Assembly: GCA_949592205.1 (NCBI GenBank) | Contig: CATIUR010000005.1 | Location: forward strand, 25,313,679 to 25,377,678 | Source: Helichrysum umbraculigerum | Lineage: Eukaryota > Streptophyta > Magnoliopsida > Asterales > Asteraceae | DNA length: 64,000 nt | Direction: 5' to 3' | In this document: positions 37,148 through 49,762 of the stretch, in pieces | How the letters are laid out: every line of letters starts with the position of its first letter | Numbering within the stretch: the stretch's first letter is position 1 | Program-made: the position numbers and the translations under genes | The notes under the pieces: generated by a model | Database searches by the model: none | What the model was told of the DNA's origin: nothing | Seen by the model: only the letters and a program-made list of their open reading frames with translations

Positions 37148-37490
37148 ATTGGGCCTGAAATTTGGAACTTGGGCCTGGAAATTTATCTTCGGGCCTGGAA
37201 ATTTTTATATTCGGGCCTGGAATATAATTGTTTCTTTTAATAACTTTTTATTTTATTTATATTCATTTATATAAATATAATAAGTTAATAACTATATTTG
37301 TAGTTTGGGATGGATTTTAACATGGGCCTAGAATATTCGTATATGGCCTGTAATTATATTTGTGAAGCTAGCATGTATATGGAGTAGAACGTGGGAAATA
37401 TTCAGGCCTGTTTTATCATTTCAGGCCCAATATCACGCCTTGGCTTTAATCGAAATCTGGGCCAAATTGTATACAGGCCCCTAGATGATT
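37148..37490. repeat. Cluster of GGGCCTGGAA motifs
   Basis: Four close copies of TTGGGCCTGRAA or TCGGGCCTGGAA (37151-37225) and several looser ones, including inverse copies near 37405-37430. Mirror image of the cluster at 20731-21150. Confidence 0.7.
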
Positions 37491-37499
37491 TCAGGATGC

Positions 37500-38743
<1,244 letters not shown>

Positions 38744-38868
38744 ATATACATGAGTGATACGTTTAAGTTTGAGTTAAAAATTAGTAATTGTAAGATTGGT
38801 ATCATGCTATTTAAGAGTTATATGTATATCGAATGCACAATATCCCTATTTGTTTTATATGTCTGTCG

Positions 38869-38899
38869 TTCGGCTGGGCAACGCCGGGTTAAGTACTAG
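38869..38899 (+). mobile_element. Helitron 3' end, 5' end not found
   Basis: CGGCTGGGCAACGCCGGG can form a short GC hairpin and is followed by TTAAGTACTAG and then T. This fits a plus-strand Helitron terminus. No matching 5' end was located to the left. Confidence 0.45.
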
Positions 38900-39048
38900 T
38901 TACAATGTTTGGTAGCAAATTATTATTTTAGACTATTTGTTAGTTGTTTTAATGCATTCGAGAAAGCTCACACGTTTCATTGGTAACTAGCATACTACCC
39001 GCACAATGTAGCGACGTGAAAAAAAAATACTTGTAGTAATATTTTTAT

Positions 39049-39488
39049 GGGTTAATTGTTTGGTTATGTATCTAACTTTGCTCGTTTTACTATTGTATGT
39101 AACAAACTTTCAAAACATATATTGTATGCAATAAACTTGTAAAAATCCCTATTGTATGTCACAACATTTAAAAACATCTATTGTATGCAATGAACTTGTA
39201 AAAAATCTCTATTGTATATTGCGGGTTACCATGTGTACATGCCAAATTGAAAATGGCTCTTTAACATTGGTTTGTGGCGGCACGAGCAAACTCTAGCAGA
39301 TCATTGACTACCGCACCATACGATAGCGATTTTTTTTACAAGTTTACTGCATACAATAGATGTTTTGAAAGTTTGTTACATACAATAGCATTTTTTACAA
39401 GTTTATTACATACAATAGATGTTTTGAAAGTTTGTTACATACAATTGTAAAAAGGGCAAAGTTAGATACATAACCAAACAATTAACCC
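39049..39488. mobile_element. Foldback MITE, Mutator-like, 440 bp
   Basis: Terminal inverted repeats GGGTTAATTGTTTGGTTATG (left) and its inverse ending ATTAACCC (right), with further inverted ACTATTGTATGTAACAAACT units inside. Flanked by ATTTTTAT on both sides (39041-39048, 39489-39496). Non-coding. Confidence 0.85.
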
Positions 39489-40736
39489 ATTTTTATTCAA
39501 TGGTAAACCTTAAATAGAATTTGAAAAAAAAAAGTATTATACTATTTCTTACTTTATTTTATGGGATATAATTCAAACGATAACTCAAAACCCCCCAACC
39601 ACTTTAATATTTGGGGTTGAGTTTGGTTTATGGTGTGGATCAACATGCGACCCAGAACTCTGAAATTTTTTATTCTCATAAAAAAAAAAAAAAAAAAAGC
39701 AACTCCCAAACCTATTAACTCGTATACCTAAATAGGTTATGTGGACCGTGTCATGTTAGTTAATTTTGAATTGTTAGCCAAATCACCATAGTTCGGGTTA
39801 GGTTGAAAACTTTTGACTTGCAAATCTGACAGCGTTAACCCAAAAACCGTCAACCATTAGAATTTATTAGGCATGTTTCACGCGCATAAGTTGGGGTCAA
39901 CGGGTTAAGCCACCAACTGGAACTTTTTTTTTCAGATTACAACCTATCAATCTATCAACCCGTTTACTGAAATGGGTTATGCGGGTCTATTTGTGGATAT
40001 GTTGATTTGACTCGTTTAACATGTTAGTTAGGGTTCAAGTTGGGAATTTTTGACCCGTAAATTAAAAACCCCTAATCTGATTAAACTTAAATTAACACCC
40101 CTACTTATGGTCATTGAAATTTTAGAAATAGTAACTTACAAATATCCAATCTAATTAATAGTTAAGAGAATTAGATAGATAAATAGTTGTTACAGTAATA
40201 TAATAAATCATTATTTTAAGTGTTTGTACTATTTACATTAGATGTTATATCAACTTAAAATGTAAAATAATAATTTCAATTTTTTGTATAAGATAACAAA
40301 TTGGCCAAACTCTTTATATAAAAGTATTAGATAATTAAGATTATAAATTTCTAATATTTTGTTAATTAGATTTTAAGTATTTTGTTGATAATAATGAATG
40401 ATATTTACATATTAATTATTTACATTGATGAATTAGCAATGAATGTCAATTTTTCATATTTTTGTGGCTTTAAATGTATGTAAATTTAGCATAATTGTTT
40501 GTACTCTATGTTAAACACTTTATAATGTTTAAGTAAGTTACATTATTTATGAAAAGACAAATAAATATTGGATTACATATATGTAACCGAAATTAATTAT
40601 GATACATTAACTTGATAGTAATAAATTCCATTTTATATTCTTGTTTTAAAGTTAAATGAGATGATTAAAAGGGCAAAATAGTAATTTACTATTGCTTCTT
40701 TTAAGACATTGTCACAAACTCTTTATATATTAGTAT

Positions 40737-41062
40737 GGGTTAATGTACAAATTCGTTACTGTACTTTGCCAAAATGTTCATTTGGGTTACTGTACTTTTA
40801 AAATATGCAATTGGATTACTGTACTTTGTAAAAATGTTCAATTAGGTCACCAAATTTTTGCCATAGTTCAATTAAGTTACTGTACTTGTAAAATTGTACA
40901 TAACAATGTGCAATTGGGTCACTAAACTTTTAACCAAAATTAAGCAAAAATAGGCGTGGTGACAGTTTTTGAAAGTACAGTAATCCAATTGCATATTTTG
41001 AAAGTACAGTAACCCATATGAACATTTTGGCAAAGTACAGTGACGAATTTGTACATTAACCC
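40737..41062. mobile_element. Foldback MITE, Mutator-like, 326 bp
   Basis: Ends GGGTTAATGTACAAATTCGT and its inverse, with long inverted arms built from GTTACTGTACTTT units. The 9-bp duplication TATTAGTAT flanks it (40728-40736, 41063-41071). The frame at 40743-40925 is repeat-derived. The TSD lies inside the Helitron 5' terminus, which gives the order of insertion. Confidence 0.9.
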
Positions 41063-41213
41063 TATTAGTATAGATATAGATAATATGATAATGTGGTATC
41101 TACTCATTACTAATGAGTTTTAATTTGTTACTTTTATACGATGTTAATTACTTTTTATCTCCCGATTTGTAGGACAACTATGGATATAGTGTGATGCCAA
41201 GTGCCCAAGTGAA

Positions 41214-41414
41214 AAGCAAATGATGGCCAGCCTAGCTGGTTTGATGCAGTGTAGTTTTACCCACAAGGCCCAGGTTCGAGCCTCGCTCGGAACCTTGTGG
41301 GGTTTTTCCTTCTGGAAGCAGTGGGGGATAGTGACCTCGCCAGCGCATCGAGTCCACTAGCTTGCCTAGTGGCCGTAACCGCCCGGGATCACTCTACTGC
41401 CTTTCAAAAAAAAA
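41214..41414 (+). mobile_element. tRNA-derived SINE with 15-bp TSD
   Basis: Head with A-box-like TAGCTGGTTTGATGC and B box GGTTCGAGCCTC, body ending CTACTGCCTTTC and an A tail. Flanked by AAGTGCCCAAGTGAA (41199-41213, 41415-41429). A different family from the SINE at 16833, in the opposite orientation and with an A tail. Confidence 0.9.
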
Positions 41415-41707
41415 AAGTGCCCAAGTGAATGAAAGTATTGTTGGGTATTCAAGGGAATTAAAGTAGACTTATGATATTATATTATTATCGCATTCAGTAT
41501 TTTATAATGTAACGACAATAATAATTGTTCTTCATCCATTTTCAATTTTCAAATGAATATATACATATATTGTCGTATACATATATTGCCTATGTCAAGT
41601 AAGATTTACTTTCTATGTTACATTTTAGTCACTTGCTAAAGAAAATGCATGTGTGTTTTTTTTATAAGAGTTGATGAGTTGCCGAGTTGGTAATAATTAC
41701 TACATTA

Positions 41708-41885
41708 TTACTCGGGTAATGCTAAATAAGACTACTTACGTAGACCTAAAAACATACCTAACTTTCTGATTAGTTGTTTTTTTTCTCTCTTAATCTCATC
41801 CAATCAATTTTTCAAACCCACCAATCACATCCTTAGGCCTAAATTTAGTCCTCTAAATTTAGGCCTACAAATCATTTTCCTTATT
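41708..41885. mobile_element. Short MITE-like repeat, relative at 58448-58620
   Basis: GTAATGCTAAATAAGACTAC...GGCCTACAAATCATTTTCC shares order and several blocks (TTTTTTCTCTCTTMTAATCTC, ATCCAATCAA, TTAGGCCT) with 58448-58620. Ends are weakly inverted. No TSD confirmed. Confidence 0.5.
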
Positions 41886-41904
41886 ACTCCCATACTATAT
41901 AATT

Positions 41905-44583
41905 TGTAACACCCCGAATTTCAGGAAATTAATATCGTACGCGGATATATTTTTATTACGAAATATTATTATGTAGATAACGAGATATAGTGAAAAACGT
42001 AAACGGTTTTATCAGTTTCAGACTGTAGGGTTTAAAAGGGTATTAAAACATATAGATATATATGTACGATCAGTGTTTACCTTTTATTTGTTCTAAAAAT
42101 GTTCCAGAGAGTTAGAGAGAGCGGGAGAAAAAGAGAGAAAAACACACGGACGATTCTACTTCAATTTCTTTCTTTAATTCTTTGATTAATTCTTTCTAAG
42201 GTTCAATTCATGATCTTCTTCATCATCTTCATTCATATGTAAGTGATTTCTCTTTAGTTTTAACCTAGTTTCTAGTTAAAATGGGTTTTAGTGAGTTTTA
42301 TGAAATTATTGAATTTAACTACGAAATTAGGGTTTGAATTGGTTTAAATTAGTGTTATTTAGTGTTTTGATTATGATTATAAACTATGTATCATCATGAA
42401 AGTGATTAATTTGAAGTAAAAAGCTAGTAATCAAAGTGGGGTTTTGGTGGGGTTTCATAAAACTAGTGATTATGATATGAATATATGTTTAATATGTGAA
42501 GTTGATGCTAGTGAAACTAAATAGTGAAAGAATTAGTGTTAAAATGAGTTAAAGATTTATAAGTTAGTAATATGTTCATAAAGGTTTTGATGAATTAAGA
42601 GGAATTCATGTAATAAGCTTAATAGTGTAATTAGAAGTGTTAATAGAGTATGAATATGATTAATAGTTAGCTTAATGATGATTAGTGTCTAAAAGTGTTG
42701 TATGTATCATATATGAATTATGTAGGTGATAAATACGTGGAGTGCTTTCAATGGTGAAATCGACTAATAGAGTATGGTGAGTGATACGGGGGGTTAAACA
42801 GGTGATTTGGTTGTGTAGTACCGTATAGCTTGCGGGCTAAAGGTTTGCACAATCAAGGAAAGTTAATTGTTAAGTTTGTTTATTTATGTTTATTGCTTAT
42901 AATAGTTAATTGTGTTAAATTACTTGTTATGCTTAATTGTTATGTGAATACATGTTATTTGAAAAAGTCAGTAGTGATTATCTCATTAGCGAGTAATGAG
43001 TATGTCACTAGCTTGAAGGTAAAGGAAAGAATTAGTGGAGAATAGTGTATGATTCGATTGGGTTGGATCCGGATTACTGTTGGGTAAGAGGCTACACAAT
43101 CGGGTGAAAGATTATGTGTTGATATATGTGGATTAAATAATTGAGATTATGTAGTTATGATGTTATTTTGAATTGATAGTGTATGATTCGATTGTGTTGG
43201 ATCCGGATTGCTTCCGAGCAAGAGGCTACACAATTGGGTGGAAGAAAATGTGTTTACATATGTGGATTAATTAGTGGAGATAGTGTAGTTATAATGTTAT
43301 GTGAATCGATTGTTGGGTGATTACGTAGTTTGTGGATTTTGTGGAATATGCTTATGTAGTGAAACAGTGTTAGTATGCATACCGTTGTGGTATGGTACTC
43401 AGTGAAATAGTGTTAGCATGCATATCGATGTGGTATGGTGCTCAGTGATCAGTGTTTAGTGTGTTCAGAGATTAATGATTTTGTGTTTATGTGAATTGCT
43501 TGTTTGATTTGCCTGTGTACTCACTAAGCAGTTGTGCTTACCCGTTTCAGTGTTTATGTTGTAGGTTGATGTTACGCTAGCGACATGTGGATAGAAGGGT
43601 TATGAGAAGCTAGTGACATGGATATGGAGCATGCTTGTGGTTAGAATATGCTTCTTTCTTTTGAATTGTTGTTTTGATGCTCAATTGTGTAAATCGCCCA
43701 AACAAAGAGTTTTTGAATTAAATATGTTGGTCAATGTGTAGTAGTTGACTTTGAAAGTCAAACCGAGTTATGACGTCTAGTGTATGTGGTTGTCAAGAGT
43801 ATGAAGTCATATGATTGGTTTGGTTTGGGTCAAAGTGGTGAAAAGTGATTTAGTGTCAAATGTGATTGGTTGGTCAAATGTGAAGTTGACATATAGTCAA
43901 CAGAGTTATAATAGTCAAACGTATGTGGTAATGGGTAGAGTTGTGGTTGTATATGGTAGATTTGGTAAAAGTGTCCAAATGGACACCAAAACGGGTCAAA
44001 AGGGTTAAATCGGGTTAGAATGTAGTTATGTGGGTTTGGACAAGTGTGTTAGACTTGTTTTGATGGTTTGATCATGTGTGCAAAAAGTTAGAGTCCAAAT
44101 ATTTATGGTTTGTGATTTGGGTTGTAGTTAAAAAGTGGTTAAAATGGTCAAAAAGTAGTTATACGTCTGTTTTCTCGTAAAACGTGTATTTTGGAATAGT
44201 GTGAAAAAAGAAAGTTTCATTTTGGCGTTGTGGAGGTGCCTGCAAAATTTGATGGTCTAAGTGTTTACGAGTAAAAAGTTATGCGTGTTTCAATTTCGTA
44301 AAATTACAAGTGTTGCTGAGCAGACATGCCATGGCCATGTCATATAAACGCCATGGCCATGTCCCTTAACAGTAGGTTCACATTCTTACCAGCACGATGC
44401 CATGGCCATGTCCTGTAATCGCCATGGCCATGTCCCTTCACCATGTTTCAAAAATGATGTTCTAACTTATGTGTCGAGTTTATATGTATAAAATAAAGTT
44501 ATGGGACCTATTGAGTGTGTTTTTTTTTGTGAAGAAAATATGTGAGTAAAAAAAAAAAAAATTCCGAGTTTTGGGGCGTTTCA
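41905..44583 (+). mobile_element. Solo LTR of the array family, TSD TAATT
   Basis: 2679 bp from TGTAACACCCCGAATTTC to GGGGCGTTTCA, collinear with the array LTRs at 2352-8788. It shares the TACGGG-TTAAACAGGTGATTT block, GTTGGATCCGGATT subrepeats and GTCCAAATGGACACC. Flanked by TAATT at 41900-41904 and 44584-44588, so it is a clean solo LTR left by recombination between two LTRs. It has more differences from the array copies than they have among themselves, and its palindrome cluster is entirely different. Small frames at 42830 and 43811 are not genes. Confidence 0.93.
44326..44437 (+). repeat. Palindrome cluster, GCCATGGCCATG type
   Basis: Four copies of GCCATGGCCATGTC (self-complementary core CATGGCCATG) with 10-40-bp spacers. 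It sits where the array LTRs have ATTCCTGRGGAAT. Confidence 0.88.
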
Positions 44584-44588
44584 TAATT

Positions 44589-44991
44589 GTTTTTCATATT
44601 TTTTTACAATATAGGTTAACGACATCCTTAAGACTATGTTTAGGAAATGTGTTGTGCATGGTGGTTATTTATTAATAATTATAGTGTCAGTGTTGTTATT
44701 ATACAACACTTTTATGTGTGTTGTTAGAAAGCCAAAGGGTTATACTTAAAAACTTTAAGTCTATATTTTACTTTATCTCACACCCTTTAACACGATATAA
44801 CAATATCTAATTACATATTTTGCCAATACTTAATACATTTATACTCTATTATTTTAAAAGGTTCAAGTTTTATAACAAAACAAATAATTTACAAATTAAA
44901 CAAAAATACATATTATAATACAAAGTTAAATTAACATTCTTCAATATTATCCTAAATGTAACAAAACAAATCAAATCAAAATATCAAAGTT
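44589..44991. other. Non-coding AT-rich region
   Basis: Probably the body of the Helitron whose 3' end follows. No frames. Confidence 0.4.
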
Positions 44992-45019
44992 CCCGCGTTG
45001 TCGCGGGTCCTTTATCTAG
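44992..45019 (+). mobile_element. Helitron 3' end
   Basis: Perfect hairpin CCCGCGTTGTCGCGGG followed by TCCTTTATCTAG and then T. 5' end not resolved; the element may enclose the solo LTR at 41905. Confidence 0.75.
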
Positions 45020-45044
45020 TAGACACTGCTATTAACGTCGGCTT

Positions 45045-46643
45045 ATCTGTCAGTCGTGTAAAGTGTAATAATAAATTATAATTATAATCATGAGTTATAA
45101 TTTATATGTATATATGTTATTTTGGCATGTACGTTATAACATCGGAATGGGTTTGATGACTTGTAAACTAGTGTATAGATGATAAGTACTTGTAAATGAT
45201 TATGATCATATAGTTACATGTGATGAATGAGATTTTAGTTCAGTTGCCTGTGTCACCTAAGTGTTTCATGGATTATATAAGTGTTATATGATATGATTAT
45301 TGGATATCGAATTAGATAATTGAATGGGTTAAACGAGTAAGATGGTTATTTTAACAGGAATATTATTGTGATTGGACACTATATAGTTGGTAAATAATCA
45401 TGCGTGTATTATCCTAATGTAGGATATATATACGAATAGATGATATGATGAAATTAGGCCATGGTGTTATTAAGGGTTTGATTATCTAAGCTATAAATGA
45501 GATAATAACTTGATAGTTATGGTTAGTTGCTAATAAGGGGTATAAATAAGTTATATCCTTGTGAATTTGGATTGATAACTAAAGTTACTAATTATGGAAA
45601 AGCAACTCGTTTTAATTATGAGTATGAAATAATGTGGCTTAATTACTACTCAGTGAATGTTTAATTGTTCTATAATATGTATTGATATATATAATATGAA
45701 CATTGATGATCAATAAGTTACTGACTAGTTCTTTATTTTGTTATCAGATTTTGAGGCGACTCAGTGACATTAGACTACTGAGTAGAGACTGAGGTATTCG
45801 GTGAGTGGATCAATAACCCTCAGTTTGATTTAGTTGTAACAGGTTTGTTACAACGGGTAATTGTATTATTACTATTGTTTTAGTTACTATGACGATTATG
45901 GTTTATTAGTAATAATACTGTGGATAGACTGTTGGTCTGATAGGTTGCCATGATAAGTATGTGAAAATGTGATCACTTGTTGTATTGTCATTGGGCATTG
46001 TTGATTTAGAGGTCAGCATGGGGCTGTGCTTGGGTTTGCTATTGGTTGGATAACACAGGGTCTTAGTACAAGTATTATTGTCGTAGCCTGTGTTGTTTGG
46101 GTTAATAGCACCAAGTAGTCGGTTAAACCTCTGTATGGGCCTGCAGTTGGTTTTAAAGTGTTCTTTGAGAAAGTTGTCTCAGGAACCACCGGTCCTCTAT
46201 GGCACCAGTTGTTTGTGATGCTCTATGCTGTAACCAGACGGGTTGTGTATATATGATTATTTGTTGTACACAAGTTTGTTATGCTAAGTTGGGTTGTTGT
46301 TTATTGATTTACTTACTTAGCGTTTTGCTAATTCCCACATTAATACTTCCAACAGGTTGTGATATTGAGAAATTGTGGGTTGGCAGGAAGCTTGGGAATA
46401 GGATGGAATGTTTGAAGAACAAGCGTATACTCTGATATTTGATTTGATTAAATCAGTAGTGTTTGGAATTATATAACACCTCGTTTGTAATACTTTGATT
46501 TGAAAAACATTAAAATGTGGTGTATCAGATTTGAAAAAGTTTATATACCTTTTGATGTAATGTATAATAATATATTTTAAGCCTACGCTTCCGAGTGATT
46601 AAAAAATCATTATTATAATGGTTATTAAATGAGGGTTGTTATA
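45045..46643 (+). mobile_element. LTR fragment related to type A/B LTRs
   Basis: The 3' end GAGGGTTGTTATA matches the type A terminus. Upstream GGTGAGTGGATC, GTTACAACGGGTAA and ACTCAGTGACATTAGACTAC match type A and B LTRs on the other strand. No primer-binding site follows, so it is a solo or truncated LTR. The 5' limit is approximate. The frame at 46199-46435 is not supported. Confidence 0.65.
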
Positions 46644-47060
46644 CGACATCAGGCTTACACCACAGAGAGTTGATCAAAAGTAGATCAATATGCTCTTTCT
46701 TAGTTTCTTGAATACCAAGAATATCAATATTCTCTGTACTCAGTCTCCTTAATCCAACTCTTCTTGAAACCGGCCCCTATCCCATTGCAGTTGACTGAAA
46801 CTATTCGCATTACAAACAACAAAAGCACCAAAGAGAACGAAAAAAGCAGGTCAAACCTGGGTTGCCCCTTTCGTCTCCGAGTTAACCGATTCAGTGTACA
46901 AAAAACCCAAGGCCTGTCCTAATCTCTTGCGTGTAGCTGTTTCTGTAGTCGATTCTGTGCTGAACCTGCTATGAGCATCTGATTTTGAACTCAAGCTTCT
47001 TCCGAACACAATTTTTGGTCTTTTTACTGTATTCCTCCTTTTCTGTACCAAAATGGACTT
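46644..47060 (-). pseudogene. LINE fragment, start of ORF2 (endonuclease)
   Basis: Minus strand reads MRIVSVNCNGIGAGFKK from 46812 and then, after a frameshift, IDILGIQETKKEHIDLLLIN. The SxNxxG and LGIQETK motifs are the first conserved blocks of the AP-endonuclease of plant LINEs (L1 type). The frame before it (47051-46851) is Ser/Thr/Arg-rich with no known domain and may be the LINE leader or ORF1 remnant. The LINE is cut at 46643, where an LTR begins; its continuation was not found. Confidence 0.65.
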
Positions 47061-47729
47061 TCTCTTCTGAGTTTATGTCCAAAAAAAAAGATCCGAACCG
47101 GAACATGGAACACGCGGATCTAAATTATCCGTGTGTATATTTATACAGGTAATTTGATTGTAATTGCATAAAAAAAGAAGCGTTATAGTTTGTTTCAAAG
47201 TTAACAGATCCCCAACGTAAAGAATAAAAACAAACATCTCATAGCTAAAATAGATATAGGGCTCTTTTCATCGATTAATGAGATTCTGGCCCAGGCCCTG
47301 CTAATGTACACACATAATAATTTTGTTCTTGAAAATATTGAACACAGTCCATAGCCTTAACTAATGGATTCGTAATGAACCGTTGTTTTTTTCCCCGTAG
47401 CCTACACTTGTGAAGCAGCAGTAAAAGTGAGACAGTAGAGGGGATACTCATACTGGCAAGTATTTGCAACCTACGGACCTTGAATCCGCTAATGTAACTC
47501 CTTTTATGTAATGTATCTTGTATCTTGTTAGATCTCTTACATGAATAAAATAATTTACCGTTTAAAAAAAGAAGAAGAGGGAATCTCAGCAGCAAAAAAA
47601 ACAGGAAAGGAAACAGAAACACAACCAAGCAACAGCATAAACCAAACAACAACAGACTTAGTGTGGTGACTTGAGCAACCCAGCAGCAGTCACCACAATC
47701 ACATTGGCATTAACAGCAGCCCATTACCC

Positions 47730-48405
47730 AATGAGAAAATTACTCATATGGACGGTCAACATATATGTTGACGTTAAATAGACCGTGTCAGAAAAAGTTT
47801 TTCCAAACTAAACCATGATTTCGCCGAAATAGACAAGTTGGTAGGCGAAGTAGGCGAAATAGTGTAGACCACTAGTTGATTGCCAAGTGTCCGAATAGTT
47901 TCGTCGGTCAAACAAAAAATTCGCTGGTCAAAAAACATATCGCCGAAACTCAAAAGAATTCAAAATGACAAATAACGCCTAAAAAAATTCGCCGAAAATC
48001 ACCATTTCGGCGAAACTCTACCATCGCCTACATGTAAACATATTTAGCCTAAAAGCCAATTTCGGCTAAATCAAAATGTTCGGCTAAATTTTTTTTCAAT
48101 TGAATATTACAATGAATTTCGGCTAAAAGGTGTAGGCGATATATCAAAAGGTGTAGGCGATATATTAATTTTTTTTTCAATTGAATTTCGGCTAAAAGTT
48201 GTTTTTTGACCGGCGAAAATAATGTTGACCGGCGAAATTAAGGGACAGTTGTCAATGATTTATGGGTTCAAACTATTTCGCCTACTTCGCCTACCAACTT
48301 GTCTATTTCGGCGAAATCATGGTTTAGTTTGGAAAAACTTTTTCTGACACGGTCTATTTAAGGTCAACATATGTGTTGACCGTCCATATGAGTAATTTTC
48401 TCATT
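47730..48405. mobile_element. Long-TIR non-autonomous element (676 bp), probably Mutator-like
   Basis: Ends AATGAGAAAATTACTCATAT and its inverse, with inverted repeats of about 135 bp and only a few mismatches. The middle is full of TTCGCCGAAA, TTTCGGCTAAA and TAGGCGA motifs in both orientations. The empty site is seen in copy 1 (ATTACCCAATTCACC). The flanks here are ATTACCCAAT and ATTCAATTC, consistent with a 9-10-bp duplication carrying a 3-base loss. Non-coding. Confidence 0.85.
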
Positions 48406-48656
48406 CAATTCACTTTCTGGACCATGACACCAGCAATCTCGTGCAATCATTATTGACATTTAGTGAACTTGGATTCAACCCAACAGCTATAATATTGATG
48501 AATGATCAAGAGCCAATATATACGCCTTATGGATGCTTATGAATTAATATATACTTCTAAAGGAGGAACAGCTAGCGTTTGATATTCAGATGGGAAAAAT
48601 GCAAAATGAAAACAATTATTGTAAGATGTATCAAATAATACCAGCTACGATTATGT

Positions 48657-49472
48657 CTACATAGCATTGACCTTGATACGAAATATGAATGCATCATCTT
48701 GAAGCTTTAAAAACTCCCCTGCTTCATCCTTCTTCTCGTTCAATATCCTCTCTGATACGTTAAACTTGGGAATAGTTAGTTTTAACTCTCCTCCTTCACT
48801 AAAGTCTGCCTTGATACCTCTCATGTTGTAATTCAAATAATAACTATCTTCTGGTAACTTGATGTAGCTAGTATACATGTGATGTGCTGCTTTGAATTCA
48901 TCATACAGTACCGCATAAATAAACAGTTGGTTGTGGCACACGTTTAGTTTCACTTTGTCATGGGAAATGACTCCTTTCAGTTGTAAGGAGTAGCATCTGC
49001 ATTCATCAGTTTCGGAGATTGATGGCTTAATTCCTGTTGCATCCATACTATAAACCCTCTCATCGAAAAGCCCAAATCGATTCATTATATCTAGTTCATG
49101 ATAGGAAAAAAAAAACAACGGTTCATTAGTGATCCATTAATTAATTAAGGTTATGGACAGTGATCAATATTTTCAACTACAATATATATCATTATGCGCA
49201 TGGAACATTAGTAAAGTCCATTAAAAAAAAAAGTAAAAAAGAAAAAATGTAAACCAACCTGTATAAATGAAGTTATAAATAGTACTAACGGTAAGGTTAC
49301 GAATACGGACGAGATTATTCTTAAGACCAGCATGAGCATGGCGGGCATCTTTGATGGTGCTAAAGAAACATCGTTGATGAGTAGGCGGCAAGGCACGAGA
49401 TGAGATGACACGTGATCTGTTGAAGAGCGGAAGCCTGGTGGAGGCAACAACCTTTACTACTAAGGAACCCAT
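48657..49472 (-). CDS. Small heat-shock protein (Hsp20/alpha-crystallin), copy 2
   Basis: Exons 49472-49259 and 49090-48657, with the same splice sites and phase as copy 1, encode about 215 residues. Visible differences from copy 1 are few: Ala to Thr at the exon junction, Ile to Leu (GLFDERV), Ser to Arg (ECRCYS), Glu to Ala (KDEAGEF) and Ser to Arg near the C-terminus (FIFRIK). No stop or frameshift separates the copies, so both frames have been kept open since duplication. Targeting peptide and domain reading are as for copy 1. The 676-bp element inserted downstream of the gene, beyond its stop codon, and could affect its 3' end. Confidence 0.75.
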
Positions 49473-49762
49473 ATCTCCTAAAAACTACTACCTACAAGAT
49501 TGAGAATTGATCAGAGAAGGAAAGTAACCAAGGAAGGAGCTAGAGTATTGAAAACAGGTTTTATGAAAAACCTAACTTTGGAACTATATATCTAAAATAT
49601 AAATAAACCAAAATTCTATAAGATTAAACCTTGATAGTTACATTTACCACCCCTAAACCTCCTAAATCTTAGTATTTAATATTTATATAAATATAATAAT
49701 ATAATATAGTAATAGTTATGTATTTATACTTTATATTAAATTTATATATTAAATATCAAAAA

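Larger units (their letters stand above)
38987..41074 (-). mobile_element. Minus-strand Helitron carrying two MITEs
   Basis: Minus strand starts TCTATACTAATA at 41074; the original end is interrupted by a MITE at 41062 and resumes as TATATAAAGAG at about 40728. It ends with an imperfect hairpin (CGCTACATTGTGCGGG) and TATGCTAG at 38987. The two insertions (39049-39488 and 40737-41062) are younger than it. Without them it is about 1.3 kb and non-coding. Confidence 0.6.
47396..49587. repeat. Segmental duplication, copy 2 (sHSP segment)
   Basis: Second copy of 18987-20530 in the same orientation, about 28.4 kb away, interrupted by the 676-bp element at 47730-48405. Confidence 0.9.

Noticed and set aside
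46199..46435. 78-residue Cys-rich frame
   Set aside because: Inside an LTR fragment; homologous LTRs elsewhere in the window lack it and no signal peptide or cysteine pattern fits a known peptide family.
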